Positions 44,128 through 55,984 of a DNA stretch of 64,000 nt are shown in pieces; the stretch's first letter is position 1; every line of letters starts with the position of its first letter. The DNA lies in the NCBI RefSeq assembly GCF_030463535.1, contig NC_132879.1, forward strand, positions 31,232,133-31,296,132, read 5' to 3'. The position numbers and the translations under genes are program-made. The DNA comes from Salminus brasiliensis. Taxonomy: Eukaryota > Chordata > Actinopteri > Characiformes > Bryconidae. A model generated the notes under the pieces. That model was not told the DNA's origin, made no database searches, and saw only the letters and a program-made list of their open reading frames with translations.

Positions 44128-47100
44128 TAATTGAACTGATGGTATTTTAACAGGTGTTTCACGTTTGGGATTGGTGAAGGTGCAAGCACCGCCCTCATCA
44201 CAGGAATGGCTCGGAATGGATGTGGCCATGCGCAGTTTATCACAGGATCTGACCGCATGCAGCCCAAAGTAAAGCAGGAGACTTTAAAATTATACAGAAG
44301 AACTTGAGTTCCTTTAGTAATTTTAATAAAATGAATTACTTGATATACTTACTTTATAATATCAGTAATTAGTATTGGAGAGTAAGTAATCATTTCCAGC
44401 ATGTAAAGTTATTAATTATCAGAAAATAATGTCCTCTGCACACTGCATGTCTATTCACTCCTTTTCACAATTTTCACATTTGATATTTAACCCTTCCTTC
44501 ACTCTTTCCTTTACTCTTCTTCCTAGGTAATGCAGTCTCTCCGCTATGCTCTACAGCCAGCGGTGGATGATATTAGTGAAGTGTGGACGGTTCCAGCAGG
44601 CATGTCCACCAACCGCCTGAGCCAACCCCTGAATGTACTCTTCCAGGGTCAAAGGGCACTGATTTATGCCCAACTGAATGGAGAGGTGAGAGCTTTTTTA
44701 TATCGCTGATATTTACAAGAAACCAGCTGTGTCTCTAACAGTTTACTCAGAAATATATACATGCCTCTTAGTAAGCATGAATGTCATATTAATTTGGCAG
44801 TTTTTGGTGATATATTTCACAATTAACTGAAAGAATCAGCTTTAATGGGCCTCATGTACCTTATAAGCACACTTTTTATTATTTTGTATAATTTTTATTT
44901 AAAGACATGATTATAGAAACACTGTTTTTGACTAAATATCAAATTCAGTTAAATTCCACACTTTGTTCTCTGTCTGCAGAGTCAGAGTTCGGACTCTGAG
45001 GGGACAGTAACAGTGAAGTACCGTCTGGCAGGTCAAGAAGTCTCCAACACACTCAGCTTTTCCCTAAAGCCTGCTGAGAGTACCAGGTAACATTACATAA
45101 CATGTAGTTCTAGACAGCATAACAGTTTTAGCATATCTATCATTGTCATGATAAAATGCATCACAACAGGCCACAGTGTGCTTTTCTGAGTGTGTGGTGA
45201 AAATGTAGTTAGACAACACTGACCAACTGCAAGGGTCCCAGCAGTAAAGCAACATTGGTGTTCTTCTGTGATTATTACTATACAGATGACCTGGGTTCAT
45301 TTCCTGTGTCTGGTGAGCTTCACTATTACAACCCTGTGTTAGTTCTTCAATTGCATAGTAGGGCCGATTAATCTACTAAGATTGCCAGTCATTTGACTTG
45401 ATCACACACATATGGCTTAAACAAACTGTGTTTGTGCAGACTGTCCATCCACAGGCTGGCTGCCCGGTCTCTGATCCGCTCTCTGGAACAGGAGTGGCAG
45501 ACTGAAAGAGGGAATAGAGAAGCTTTAAAGGCCAGAGTGGTGGAGCTCAGTGTGGAGTCTGGAGTGAGCAGCTCACACACTGCCTTCATCGCTGTTCATA
45601 AGGGCAGTGGAGAAGCTGTGAAAGGACCAATGCTGCAGAGGAGAGTGCCCGCACCAAGTCAGTGCTGCTTCCACAAAACCTCTGCTCCCATTACACTTTT
45701 ATCTTGTACAAAAACAGCAGCAGACATGGAAATCATAACATCCTTTTTTGGCTTCTGTTTAGGAGGGAAGTTTTTGAAAGCAGCAATGCCAATGGCCCTT
45801 TATTGTTCCAGAGGTAAGTGACCATTAGTAAACTTTTCTAACTGGCATTGGACATAAATAACTGGCCAAACCTGCTCAAAATAATTAAAATGGTCAGAAG
45901 TACCTAAATGACCACCATAATATTTTGCACCCATGGTCAAATTACACATTTAGTCACATTATAAAACAAAACACACTATTTTAAGTAAATGCTTAAAAAA
46001 TATTTTAACAAAAAAAGAGATCAGATCAGATCAATGTGGTGGAATGTCATTTGGCCAAGGGTGCCCACACTTTAATTTAAGACTGTACACCAGCTAAAAT
46101 AACCTGATTTAAGCATTAACTTCTGTCCTGCACTCAGTTGGCCACAACCTGAGCTAATTAACAGAAAATAAAACAAAACTATATATATACAGTGAGGAAA
46201 AAAAGTATTTGAACACCCTGTGACTTTACAAGTTCTCCCATTTAGAAATCATGGAGGGGTCTGAAACTTTCATCTTAGGTGCATGTCCACTGTGAGACAT
46301 AATCTAAAAAACAACCCAGAAATCACAATGTATGATTTTTTAATAATTTATTTGTGTGTTACTGCTGCAAATAAGTATTTGAACACCTGTGAAAATCAAT
46401 GTTAATATTTGGTACAGTAGCCTTTGTTTGCAATTACAGGTCAAACGTTTCCTGTAGTTTTTCACCAGGTTTGCACACACTGCAGCAGGGATTTTGGCCC
46501 ATTCCTCCACACAGATTTTCTCCAGATCAGCCAGGTTTCTGGGCTATCGATGAGAAACACAGAGTTTGAGCTCCCTCCAAAGATTTTCTGGCTAGGCCAC
46601 TCCAGAACCTTGATATGCTTCTTACGGAGCCACTCCATGGTTATCCTGGCTGTGTGCTTTGGGTCATTGTCATGTTGAAAGACCCAGCCACGACCCATCC
46701 TCAGTGCTCTAACTGAGGGAAGGAGGTTGTTCCCCAAAATCTCCCAATACATGTGCCCCGGTCATCCTCTCCTTAATACAGTGCAGTTGTCCTGTCCCAT
46801 GTGCAGAAAAACACCCCCAAAGCATGATGCTTCCACCCTCATGCTTCACAGTAGGGATTGTGTTTTTGGGATGGTACTCATCATTCTTCGTCCTCCAAAC
46901 ATGGCGAGTGGAATTAAGACCAAAAAGTTCTATTTTGGTCTCATCTGGCCACAGAACTTTCTCCAATGACTCCTCTGGATCATACAAATGGTCATGGGCA
47001 AACTTAAGACGGGCCTGGACGTGTGCTGATTTAAGCAGGGGAACCTTCCGTGCCATGCATGACTTTAAACTATGACCTCTTAGTATATTACCCACAGTAA

Positions 47101-50100
47101 CCTTGGAAACAGTGGTGCCAGCTCTCTTCAGGTCATTGACCAGCTCCTCCTGTGTAGTTCTGGGTTGATTCCTCACCGTTCTTAGGATCATTGATACGCC
47201 ATGAGGTGAGATCTTGCATGGAGCCCCAGTCCGAGGGAGATTGACAGTCATGTTTAGCTTCTTCCATTTTCTAATAATTGCTCCAACAGTTGCTCTTTTT
47301 TCACCAAGCTGCTTGGCAATTGCCCCGTAGCCTTTTCCAGCCTTGTGGAGGTCTACAATTTTGTCTCTGGTGTCTTTGGACAGCTCTTTGGTCTTAGCCA
47401 TGTTAGTAGTTGGAGTCTTACTGATTGTGTGGGGTGGACAGGTGTCTGTATGCAGCTAACGACCTCAAACAGGTGCTTCTAATTTAGAATAATAAGTGGA
47501 GTGGAGGTGGACTTTTTAGAGGTGGACTAACAGGTCTTTGAGGGCCAGAATTTTTGCTGATTGGCAGGTGTTCAAATACTTATTTGCAGCAGTAACACAC
47601 AAATAAATTATTAAAACATCATACATTGTGATTTCCGGATTAGTTTTTTTAGATTATGTCTCTCACAGTGGACATGCACCTAAGATGAAAATTTCAGACC
47701 CCTCCATGATTTCTAAGTGGGAGAACTTGCAAAGTCGCAGGGTGTTCAAATACTTATTTTGTTGTTTGTCAAATACTTTAAATGTTGTTTCATTCATTTT
47801 AATGTTGTGGTTCACAGCTTACATTTAAAGTGTTTTGTCTCATGAACTAGGAATAAATGTTTTTGCAGACATTTGGATTTGACTTACTATAAAACATATG
47901 ATATTCTCATTAACTTTTTCTTTTATGTTCTTCACAAAAGCTCCCAGAAAAGCATGTCAATCGAGTCTGTGTAAGATTATTTTATTTATTGTACACATAT
48001 TTCCAAGCATGTTATTACTTACATAAAATGAACATATTAATATGCCTATTTCAAGTTTTTCTTTTTTTCCTTACAGTTGGTGGATGTTTTGCAATGCTAA
48101 AGAAAAAGAAAAAGACGAGTAAAGGTGTGTGACTTCTTGACTTGTAATTATGGTATTTTATGTTTTTTCTGCTTTATGTTTATACTGCTTTCTTACACCT
48201 CCTAATGCAATTACACTTAATGTTCTGCATGTTTAACCAACATCAGATTCAGATCTTTACCTCAGTGTGAATCATTGATAACCTGATGACTGTTGATAAC
48301 TGTTCCACAGTGCATATCAACTAGATTTCTTGGTCCAGAGATGTTATTTGATTGAGCCTTTTCAGTATCTTTTTAATAAGCTACACTAAAGATTGGCACT
48401 TTTATACCACTACTTATGGACAACCATCTGTACCAATACTAGAACTTGACAGTTCATTTCTCTCATTTGGACATTTGATCAGTACAGAAAATTATTAGCA
48501 TATTAATAATAGTAATTAATTTAGTTTTTAATCACATTTTAACATGAATAAATGGAAGCACCTGAATCTATGTTTAGTCCACACATTCCACAAACCTTCC
48601 TACTTCCAAAAGCATTTAATAACTATGATTCTCTCCAACTTTGCATCTTTCCTTTTTATTTTCAGGAAGAATTACACCTGAATCTAATAATGCATGCTGG
48701 TCCTTATCTGCTGACACTGACATGGTTAAAGTCAATTTCGGTCTCTTCACTCACACATTCAAAAGTTATACAATCTGTACTGTGGTTACTTATGCTCATG
48801 GGTATCTCTTTACTTGGATGGTCTATTGTAGATGCCTCGTAGATTTCTCACCTGACTTTTAACTAACCTTTAACTAAATGTTGCTTAAATGCAACTGAAC
48901 TCTACCCTAACAAAACCCTAAACCTCATCCTAACCTTAACCTCATCCTTACCCCTTTAGGGTTAGATTTAAGGTTTATGTTAGGGTTAAGTGTAGGGTTA
49001 CAGTCAATAGACCTAAGACCAACAGTCATTTACATTTATTTTAGTTGCATTTAATTCAGTTGAATAGTTAGTTAAATGTCAGGTGAGCATGTATGTAGCA
49101 TCTTTAATGGTCCATTCAAGTGATACCTGTTCATGTTAATATTTAGGTTAAAAATGACATAGTACTCAGTAACACTTATATTAGTATTTCATTGTTTAAT
49201 ACTCTTTTCTGTTTCTGGGTTCAGCACAATCTGTAGAAAGTGTAGACATTCTGCCGAAGATTGAAGACCACTTGCTTCAGCTTATCTCCCTCCAGAAGGC
49301 TTCAGGCTGCTGGGACATGGACAACGCTCTGGCGCAGGTGTTTGGGAGGACGGAAGAAGAGGTGGTAAAGCAAACCCCTGCACAGGTGAGTGCTGTATTA
49401 AATATAAGTAGATAACTTATAGATATTATTATGATCTACCAGTGATAGAAACCATACTCAAAGTACAAACTGTTGGTAATGGTAGGTTGTTGTCCCAGGT
49501 TTTTTTTTCAATTTATGATAAAGCATTGGACTTCCTAATCTTGATAGATTTAAATATGATTAGGTTTTATTAACTGAGGTTAATAAACTACCGTCCACAA
49601 ACAAATTGAGTTTTTTGTCATGGAAAACCCTGCTTTGGGAAATGCTTCCCAAAGTATGAAAATTCTGACATCACAACTAATGAATGTTTCTGACTGAAAC
49701 TCAAATACAGCCTAACTTTCTGTATAGTGAACATATATACATATATATATATAGTGCCCTCCATAATTATTGGCACCCCTGGTTAAGATGTGTTCTTTAG
49801 CTTCTAATAAATTGAGTTTTTTTCTAAATAATATAGGACCACGATGGAAAAAAGAGTAAAATCCAACCTTTAACTCAAGTGAATTTATTCAGTAGGGAAA
49901 AAATTCCACATTAAGAAATAATTGTTTAACATCAAATCATGTGTGCCACAATTATTGGCACCCCTGATGTTAATACTTTGTACAACCCCCTTTTGGCAAC
50001 AAAACAGCAGCTAATCTTCTCTTATAATGTTTCACAAGATGGGAGAATACAGATAGAGGGATCTTTGACCATTCCTCTTTGCACAATCTCTCTAAATCAT

Positions 50101-51784
50101 CCAGCGACCTGGGTCCTCTCCTCTGCACTCTCCTCTTCAGCTCACCCCACAGGTTTTCAATGGGGTTGAGGTCTGGGGACTGAGATGGCCATGGGAGGAG
50201 CTTGATTCTGTGTGTGGTGAACCATTTCTGTGTAGATTTGGCCATATGTTTTGGGTCATTATCTTGCTGAAAGACCCAGTGACGACCAATCTTCAGCTTA
50301 TGGGCAGAAGCCACCAGATTTTTTTTTTGTCCTGTTTTTTTTAAATGACCTTTTTATTTCTCTTATCATCCTCCTCACTGTGCATGGTGGCAAAATAAAC
50401 TTGCGTCCTCGTCCAGGCTTGTTTACCACTGTTCCAGTTGTTTTAAACTTCTTAATAATTCCTCTGACAGTAGATATGGACAGGTGGAGGTGAGTGGCTA
50501 TTTTCTTGTAGCCATTGCCTGACTTGTGGAGGTCAACACTCATCTGCCTTACTTGAATGGTATGTTCCTTTGTCTTTCCCATGTTGAAGAGAAATGGCCT
50601 CTGTGTCACGTCATATTTATACCCCAGGGAAACAGGAAGTTGTGAATTACTAATTAAATGTTCGTACATACTCTGATCAACTTCGTAAACTACTGTAGAA
50701 ATGACAGAAATACTTTAATTACATTTATTTCCTAAGAAATGTTAGGGGTGCCAATAATTGTGGAACAGGTGATTTTATGAAGAATAATTATATCTTAGTC
50801 AGGGATTTTTTTCCCCTTAAAATTCACTTGAGTTAAAGGTTGGATTTTACTCTTTTTCCCCCAATGGTCCTATATTATTTAGAAAAAAACTCAATTTATT
50901 AGAAGCTAAAGAACACATCTTAACCAGGGGTGCCAATAATTATGGATGGCACTGTATATATATACATATATATATATATATACAGATAACCTAAATCCAA
51001 TAGAAATTTTGTTTAACAACCTCAAAAGAGCAGTTTGTGCTTAAAAGCCCATCAGTATCACTGCGCTGAAGCAGATTTGTAAGTATTGACCAAAATGGTG
51101 GTTGAAGATATTGCTGCTCAAGGGGGGCACATCAGTTACTGAAAGCAGAGGTTCACACACATTTTCCAACAAATATAATAAATGTTGGACCATTTTGCTT
51201 AAATCTACCATCAAAACTATGTGTTTGCATAATTTGTTGTGTTGGATTCTCTTGTGATGATCTGATCACATGTAATGTCTAATCAATGCAGGAGCAGGCA
51301 CTGTATGCACTAACGACACTGTTCATGTTTTATATGTCCTGTGTGGTATTCTGTTCAGGTGGAGAAGGGGGTCTGGGCTACAGTTTTGGCTCTGATCTGG
51401 TTACATGGGTTTAAGATGGACGATCAGGTCGAGTGGCAGTTTGTGGCAATAAAAGCCACAGAATGGATCCTTGAGCAGAAAGGTGAGGCATCTATTTCAA
51501 TCAGACATCAGTTAAATCAGTCTTATGTTAAATTACTAAAATGGTTTATACTAAAATTATTCAAGTACTAAAAGATACCTTTAATAATAATCACATCACA
51601 ACAGTTAAATGCTAGAGTTAGCCTATTTTAGCTTCATGAATAAGCTTTACTGTAGTGATGGTGATGATGATGATGATAATGATGTTGATGTCTGTGTGTT
51701 TCAGTGGCCAACCTTTCTGAGTGTGTTCTTGTGGGTAATGCTCTGCTGGGCTGCCAGGTTACAGAAGAGGCTCTTGGGCTCTGA
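36356..51784 (+). CDS. vwa5a: VWA5A, copy 1, complete (19 coding exons)
   Basis: Coding exons: 36356-36395, 37960-38162, 39970-40192, 40716-40879, 41486-41600, 41910-42085, 42169-42257, 42396-42540, 43711-43790, 44154-44268, 44527-44685, 44980-45086, 45440-45657, 45763-45813, 47941-47970, 48077-48124, 49225-49385, 51359-51482, 51705-51784. In the finding text they are numbered from exon 2, because exon 1 is non-coding. All phases agree and total 2328 nt (775 codons plus stop), near the known 786 residues of human VWA5A. Residues about 14-150 form the VIT domain ([20 protein letters not shown]). Residues about 279-450 form the von Willebrand A domain with a full metal site: D284-R-S286-G-S288, T364 and D391. 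The end reads [11 protein letters not shown] and LGL-stop. It is a cytosolic family of unclear mechanism. No signal peptide. The small exons 15-17 (numbered with exon 1) are the least certain. Confidence 0.93.
38240..39370. repeat. Extra sequence in intron 3 of copy 1, probably an insertion
   Basis: Homology between the two VWA5A copies stops after the exon 3 donor and resumes near 39390 (copy 1) and 59400 (copy 2) with 'gctttcaaaagc' and similar phrases. The intervening 1.1 kb occurs only in copy 1. It has a purine-rich stretch (38500-38700) and no transposase or reverse-transcriptase motif I could read. It is likely a decayed repeat. Confidence 0.45.
42995..43146. repeat. Palindrome with 50-bp arms around an antisense copy of exon 11
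   Basis: The left arm 42995-43044 and right arm 43097-43146 are reverse complements with one mismatch that I can see. The 52-nt loop and the inner part of the left arm, read on the minus strand, give [19 protein letters not shown]. This matches [17 protein letters not shown] of VWA5A exon 11 (44154-44268). The structure lies in intron 9 and has no counterpart in the visible part of copy 2. Confidence 0.85.
44094..44124. repeat. (GA)n microsatellite before exon 11
   Basis: About 30 bp of AG repeats, ending 30 bp before the exon 11 acceptor at 44153. It displaces the usual pyrimidine tract, although TATTTTAACAG still gives a short one. Confidence 0.9.
46190..47768 (-). mobile_element. Tc1-like transposon in VWA5A copy 1 intron, frameshifted transposase
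   Basis: Terminal inverted repeats of about 200 bp ('gtatttgaacaccctgtgac' at the left end, reverse complement at 47740-47760) flank a transposase on the minus strand. The first frame (47401-46709) has the paired-like DNA-binding region ([33 protein letters not shown]), [13 protein letters not shown] and [10 protein letters not shown]. The second frame (46752-46462) has [12 protein letters not shown]. The block that should read [11 protein letters not shown] is garbled ([12 protein letters not shown]), so the catalytic Glu is lost. The element is inactive but still has both ends. Confidence 0.88.
49753..50954 (-). mobile_element. Tc1-like transposon in VWA5A copy 1 intron, internally deleted
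   Basis: Inverted repeats of about 200 bp start 'agtgccctccataattattg' and end with its reverse complement before TATATA. The transposase reads on the minus strand from [20 protein letters not shown] (50581) through the helix-turn-helix region to about 50330. A jump follows into [20 protein letters not shown] (about 50290), [17 protein letters not shown] and the C terminus at 49970. The middle part with the first catalytic Asp is missing, so it is a deletion derivative that could be moved only in trans. Confidence 0.9.
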
Positions 51785-52054
51785 AATCTTCACTCGTCCT
51801 GTCTGTGGAGCTACTCTGCACACTGCAAATAGTTTCCTCAACTTGCACTTGATTTACTTGCTGCACTATTGCTATTGTTTACAATGACATTTATATTGCC
51901 TAATGACAATATTACTGACTATGACTAATGTGTGCCTTTGTTTCTGTTCTAATTACACAAAACCCCAAAGATTGTAACTAACCTTTAGAACTGTTCTATG
52001 TTTTCTGTGACAGTTACTTTTAGACGTTGTTCATAAATGGACAGTTTTAGGTTT

Positions 52055-52150
52055 TGAGTGATAATAAAACTCTGCACTCACTACATGTTTGAATATTTGT
52101 TAGAATTGTTCATCCTGAATGAAAATGATGTTTACTAAATAAACAGGTTA
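52055..52150 (+). terminator. vwa5a: Polyadenylation signals of VWA5A copy 1
   Basis: AATAAA occurs at about 52064 and again at about 52138, 280-360 bp after the stop codon. They are the first such signals after the coding end, so the 3' UTR probably ends near 52090 or 52165. Confidence 0.6.
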
Positions 52151-52394
52151 TGTACTGTGGAGTTAATCTGAATAATGTACTAATAATGATCAAATATTCT
52201 GTATGAGGTGCATGTAGTGGAGTTATATTATTTTATATTTTATTTTAGTTATCATTATTTCACTACTCATCAGAAATACGACTTCAACATCAAAATTACA
52301 CATCAGTTATTTTAAAAAATCACTATGAATATTGAACATTTTACAATTTTACATCAACAATAAACAGAATATAAAAAACAACAACATTATTCTA
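52151..52394. other. No gene seen
   Basis: AT-rich sequence between the VWA5A copy 1 3' end and the repeat block that follows. Confidence 0.5.
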
Positions 52395-53372
52395 GAGGCA
52401 AGGCGCTACACCGCTTCAGCAAGACCGTGCGCGATGCGCCAATGAAATAGCAGTTCGCCAAAGTCAGACCACGGCTGGCTCCTAAAGGGAATGGCGAGTG
52501 ACGCCCTAAATCAAGCAGCGATTTTGATAAAAATCAAGCAGCGCGAGTTTTTAAGCGACTAGCGACAAATCCACTTTTTCTGGTGTTGTTGGAGACTTTC
52601 GGAGACTCTGAGGTGAACACACATGTTCTTCAGTTACTGTCCTCAGCAGCGGTGCTGCCGTGAGCCCCGTCCCACAACGCTGCCAGTGCTCGGTCTCTCA
52701 GTCAGAGCAGACCCTCATCGCTCCGCGGCCACACTGCAAATGAACTGCGCATGCCCGAAGTCGCCGCTGACTCCGCCCCCTGTTTACAAAGCGGGATGTA
52801 CATATAAACGCGTCTTCAGAGAGACACGAAATAAATCACTGCATTTAACTTCCACAATCTCAGTCCCTCACTCACCTCTACACTAACAAAAAAAAGAAAG
52901 AAAGAAAAGAAAGAAAGAAAAGAAAGTGAAAAAAAAATGAGTGCCGGTCCCAAATCCGGATAAAGGAGGAGGGTTGAACGCAGAGTATCAGTTCCACCCC
53001 ACATAACAGTCATTTGATATGCTAGCATTTAACAACACAGAACAAAATAGATTTATGTAATGTGGGTCTACAAAGCTTTAAAGTCATGAAGTTATTCTGA
53101 GAAGTGACGGCCTATTTCAGAGGCAAAAAAAAAAAAGAATCAACAGAAGAAGTTCATTTATTCTGTTTATTAAGAGTTTATTGTAGTTCTAACATATTTA
53201 GTGTTTTTCCTCACCTTTTTTCTCTTCCACAACGTTATCCCTTTATCCTACAGCTTCAAACTCAAGCAAATGAACAATTCTGCAAATTAGGCGATGGCGT
53301 CATTTTGCGACTCCTAGCGACTTTTAGAACAGCCAATTTTCCTCATTGGGGAGTTGGCAACACTGGTTGATG
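52395..53372. mobile_element. Fish interspersed repeat with 'gcgac' ends (possible DNA element)
   Basis: The left part contains 'gtttttaagcgactagcgac' and 'tggtgttgttggagactttc' (52540-52600). The right end reads 'gcgactcctagcgactttta' and 'gttggcaacactgg' (53308-53367), which in reverse begins CCAGTGTTGCCAAC. Elements with such ends are common in fish genomes. The central part is GC-rich (52640-52790) followed by an (AAAG)n run at 52888-52927. The family and full limits are uncertain. Confidence 0.4.
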
Positions 53373-53476
53373 GCTTGTCAAAAGACTGCTGAAATAGGGC
53401 CTAGACAGACCTGCGGCGCTCAGTCTGAGTCAAACTGCTTGTGAAACTGCAAACCTCATTTCCAAGCGCCTCCAGA

Positions 53477-53598
53477 CAGCCAATCAGATTCCACAGCCTT
53501 CCTGGTAAGCCAGCCAATCAGATTCCACAGCCTTCCTGGTAAGACAGCCAATCAGATTCCACAGCCTTCCTGGTAAGACAGCCAATCAGATTCCACGG
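53477..53598 (+). repeat. 34-bp tandem repeat carrying CCAAT boxes (3.6 copies)
   Basis: 'cagccaatcagattccacag' begins at 53477, 53511, 53545 and 53579, an exact 34-bp period. Each unit contains GCCAATCAG, a strong NF-Y-type CCAAT box. The array ends about 25 bp before an ATG in good context (53622). Confidence 0.9.
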
Positions 53599-53599
53599 A

Positions 53600-53645
53600 A
53601 GAACAGGCGCTTTTCTCAAGCATGGCGGCTGAAGGGCTTGTAAGA
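53600..53645 (+). other. Possible orphan start exon (MAAEGL followed by a splice donor)
   Basis: AAGCATGG at 53618-53625 is a favourable start context. The frame MAAEGL is followed immediately by GTAAGA, a good donor, at 53640. Placed behind four CCAAT boxes it looks like the first exon of a housekeeping-type gene. No downstream exon in phase was found in this window. Confidence 0.3.
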
Positions 53646-54500
53646 GTAATTCGCTGAGAGGTATTAGAGTGGATAAGAGAGCATTAATAGCGACCTCACA
53701 TTCACTTTTGATAAGTGTGAAACCTGTGAAACCGCTCTGCGTTAGTGGCCTCGTAGTCAAGCCAATGCTTTTGCAAAGAATAAAATAGTAGTAAAATAAG
53801 TTTTTCAGTTCCGACGTGGATATTTCTGACTTTGTCTAAAAAGTGTTCACACAATCTGATTAAATCCCTTATAAGGGATTCAACACACCTCAGTATATAC
53901 TGTAATGATGTGCTCTTGGGGCTGTCTGTGAAGAATCTGATAATATATCCTTCAGTCCAACTTGTTCTAGGATTTCTAGGATATCAGAAAGTTTGAGGCT
54001 GATCTATGGTGTAAATGTTGAGTTTTGGAACAGTAACTGCCGTAATGTATACTGCCATTATTAATACATTCAGATGGACCTGAGCTTATATGTTTATTAA
54101 AACTCTTATATCCCTCATTCCCACTTGATTGTACACTATAATATTGGGCAAGTGTTCAGTCCAAGTTCAAAGCAGATATGTGATAGAAATGTTGAGTTTT
54201 ACTTGTGTGTGCTCAGTGGTCAGTTAGGATAAAGGACTATAGAAAGAACATAACATTAGTGTAACAGAACTTCTGCCAGTCATTGAGAGGATCTCCAGTC
54301 ACTGACAGAAAAGGAATTTTTAGATATTTTTACCACCACTAGAACTTCAGGCACCTGAGTTGGTGAGTCTGTGAGCTCTGCAGTTTCCATAACTGTATGT
54401 GGGGATACTTTAGTGTGAGTGCAATTAAATGTGCTGAAAATGCTCCTCATTTCTTACAGATAAAAAAGATCTATAGAGATTAGGAAGATCTATTCTTATT
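53646..54500. other. No gene seen
   Basis: Spacer with AT-rich sequence and no recognisable exon or repeat, up to the ubiquitin-protease-like block. Confidence 0.45.
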
Positions 54501-54576
54501 GGAGAAGGCTTGCTGAATATGGGCAACTCATGCTATCTAAGTCTGCAGTGTTTGACCTACACACCCTACCCCTCAA
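54501..54576 (+). pseudogene. Ubiquitin-specific protease Cys-box pseudo-exon
   Basis: The translation GEGLLNMGNSCYLSLQCLTY, then TPYPSS, closely follows the catalytic Cys box of ubiquitin-specific proteases of the USP36/USP42 type (GAGLxNLGNTCFxNxxLQCLTYTPP is the pattern known for the family). Two residues between the Cys and LQCL are missing. A donor GTAAGA follows at 54577. Upstream, all frames contain stops before an acceptor-like TTACAG at about 54459. It is a fragment with no other domain parts nearby. Confidence 0.55.
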
Positions 54577-55984
54577 GTAAGAGTGGACTTTGTATGTTAT
54601 ATATCTTGGAAAGAGCTCGTCCAGGTCCTAATCAGCTTAGGCATTGTTACTGAGCCCACTGGTTTGTTCAATCAGCACCTAAGAACAGATGAATGTGATA
54701 AATCCCCAGAATTAATTGACAGAATTATTATATTTTGATTCAGTGACATGCAAATGTTTGGCCACCCCTGGTCAACATTTCTGTTACTGTGAATAGGCAC
54801 AGTGCTTAAACATTTACTTAGGTAAAGACATTTTAGAACTTTCAGCACCACTGAATTACTAATCTAGATGGGTGTATGTATATTTGTTACCCTGTAGTAG
54901 CCCAGTAGTTATGAGCAAAGCAATATATCTAGATAATAACTGAATAACTATGACAGGCAGAGATAGCTGCTTGATTAATCACTGCTGTATACCACTCCCA
55001 CTTAGGTTAGTGGAGAGTAGGAGAGGGGATCACTAGAGGCCCTCATCATTGCTCATCGTTTTCTACCTTCTTTAGTGTTTGTTGTTAGTGTTAGTGATTC
55101 ATAACCGATATCCAGCTGTTTCTAAGAATGTCACCACTGTATCAAGGTTTGGTCCAAATGCTGCATGGTCTCACCAGAAAGATAGAAAGGAGGAAAAAGG
55201 TTTTCCTGGACTATAAAAACAATGCATCAGTTCCTATACTCAGTGAAATGCTAAAATATCTGACTGTGCTTGAAGATCCTCCTTTTTCCTATCTAACATT
55301 TTATACATTTCCGTTTCTACCTTCCTTTTTATTCCGTTTCACACCAGCATCAGTACTGCCTGTGTTGTGGGTCACTCAGCCCAGCTGTGTTCCCCTCTCC
55401 CTGTAGAACCAGACAACATTCTGCTGTATCATGCCACCTGTCATCCAAACTGAGGTCCGTTTTCACTGCTCTGCCATGGCTAATAAGTCTAGAATGTCCT
55501 GGCCCTCCTGCTTGTGCCCAGGGAATTTTGTCCTTCCCCTCCTCTGTATATGGAGATAAGCATGTTACATGCTGACAATCTTATTTAAACAATTATGAGA
55601 TCATTATTATCATTTATTAATAACAAAAGAAGATTTTGAAAGTTGCCACCTTTAGATGGACACACCACACTGAAAAAGAACCTCCATGTCAATAAAATGC
55701 TACTTACCTAATTTGTGTTTAGATATATTATTTAGTATTATATAGATCTCATTATAATATTTAGATCTCAGTCAACTCATGAAGAACCTGTCTTAGTGTC
55801 TGGTGCCTACCAAGGTTTCTTTAGCTGCTAACTTGATTATCAGCACTTGTTCTAAACACTGAAACCACACATTCTTGCCATGCTTGTAATGAGGAAATGA
55901 GTTTCGCAAGATTTCCAAAGAACAGCTAGGGTTTTTCAAGATGCAGAGCAGACTGTAGAGTTACTACATTGATTATTTATAATT
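54577..55984. other. No gene recognised
   Basis: A 92-codon frame at 55128-55406 starts MSPLYQGLVQMLHGLTRK and has a hydrophobic second half, but I see no family resemblance and no splice context. The rest is AT-rich spacer. Confidence 0.35.

Noticed and set aside
48665-48735. Possible extra VWA5A exon ([13 protein letters not shown]...)
   Set aside because: There is an acceptor-like TTTTCAG, but the only donor leaves a phase that does not fit the next exon. The 775-codon frame without it already has the expected family length.
53477-53598. Regularly spaced repeat that might suggest a CRISPR array
   Set aside because: The units are contiguous, with no spacers, in a vertebrate genome. It is a simple 34-bp tandem repeat.
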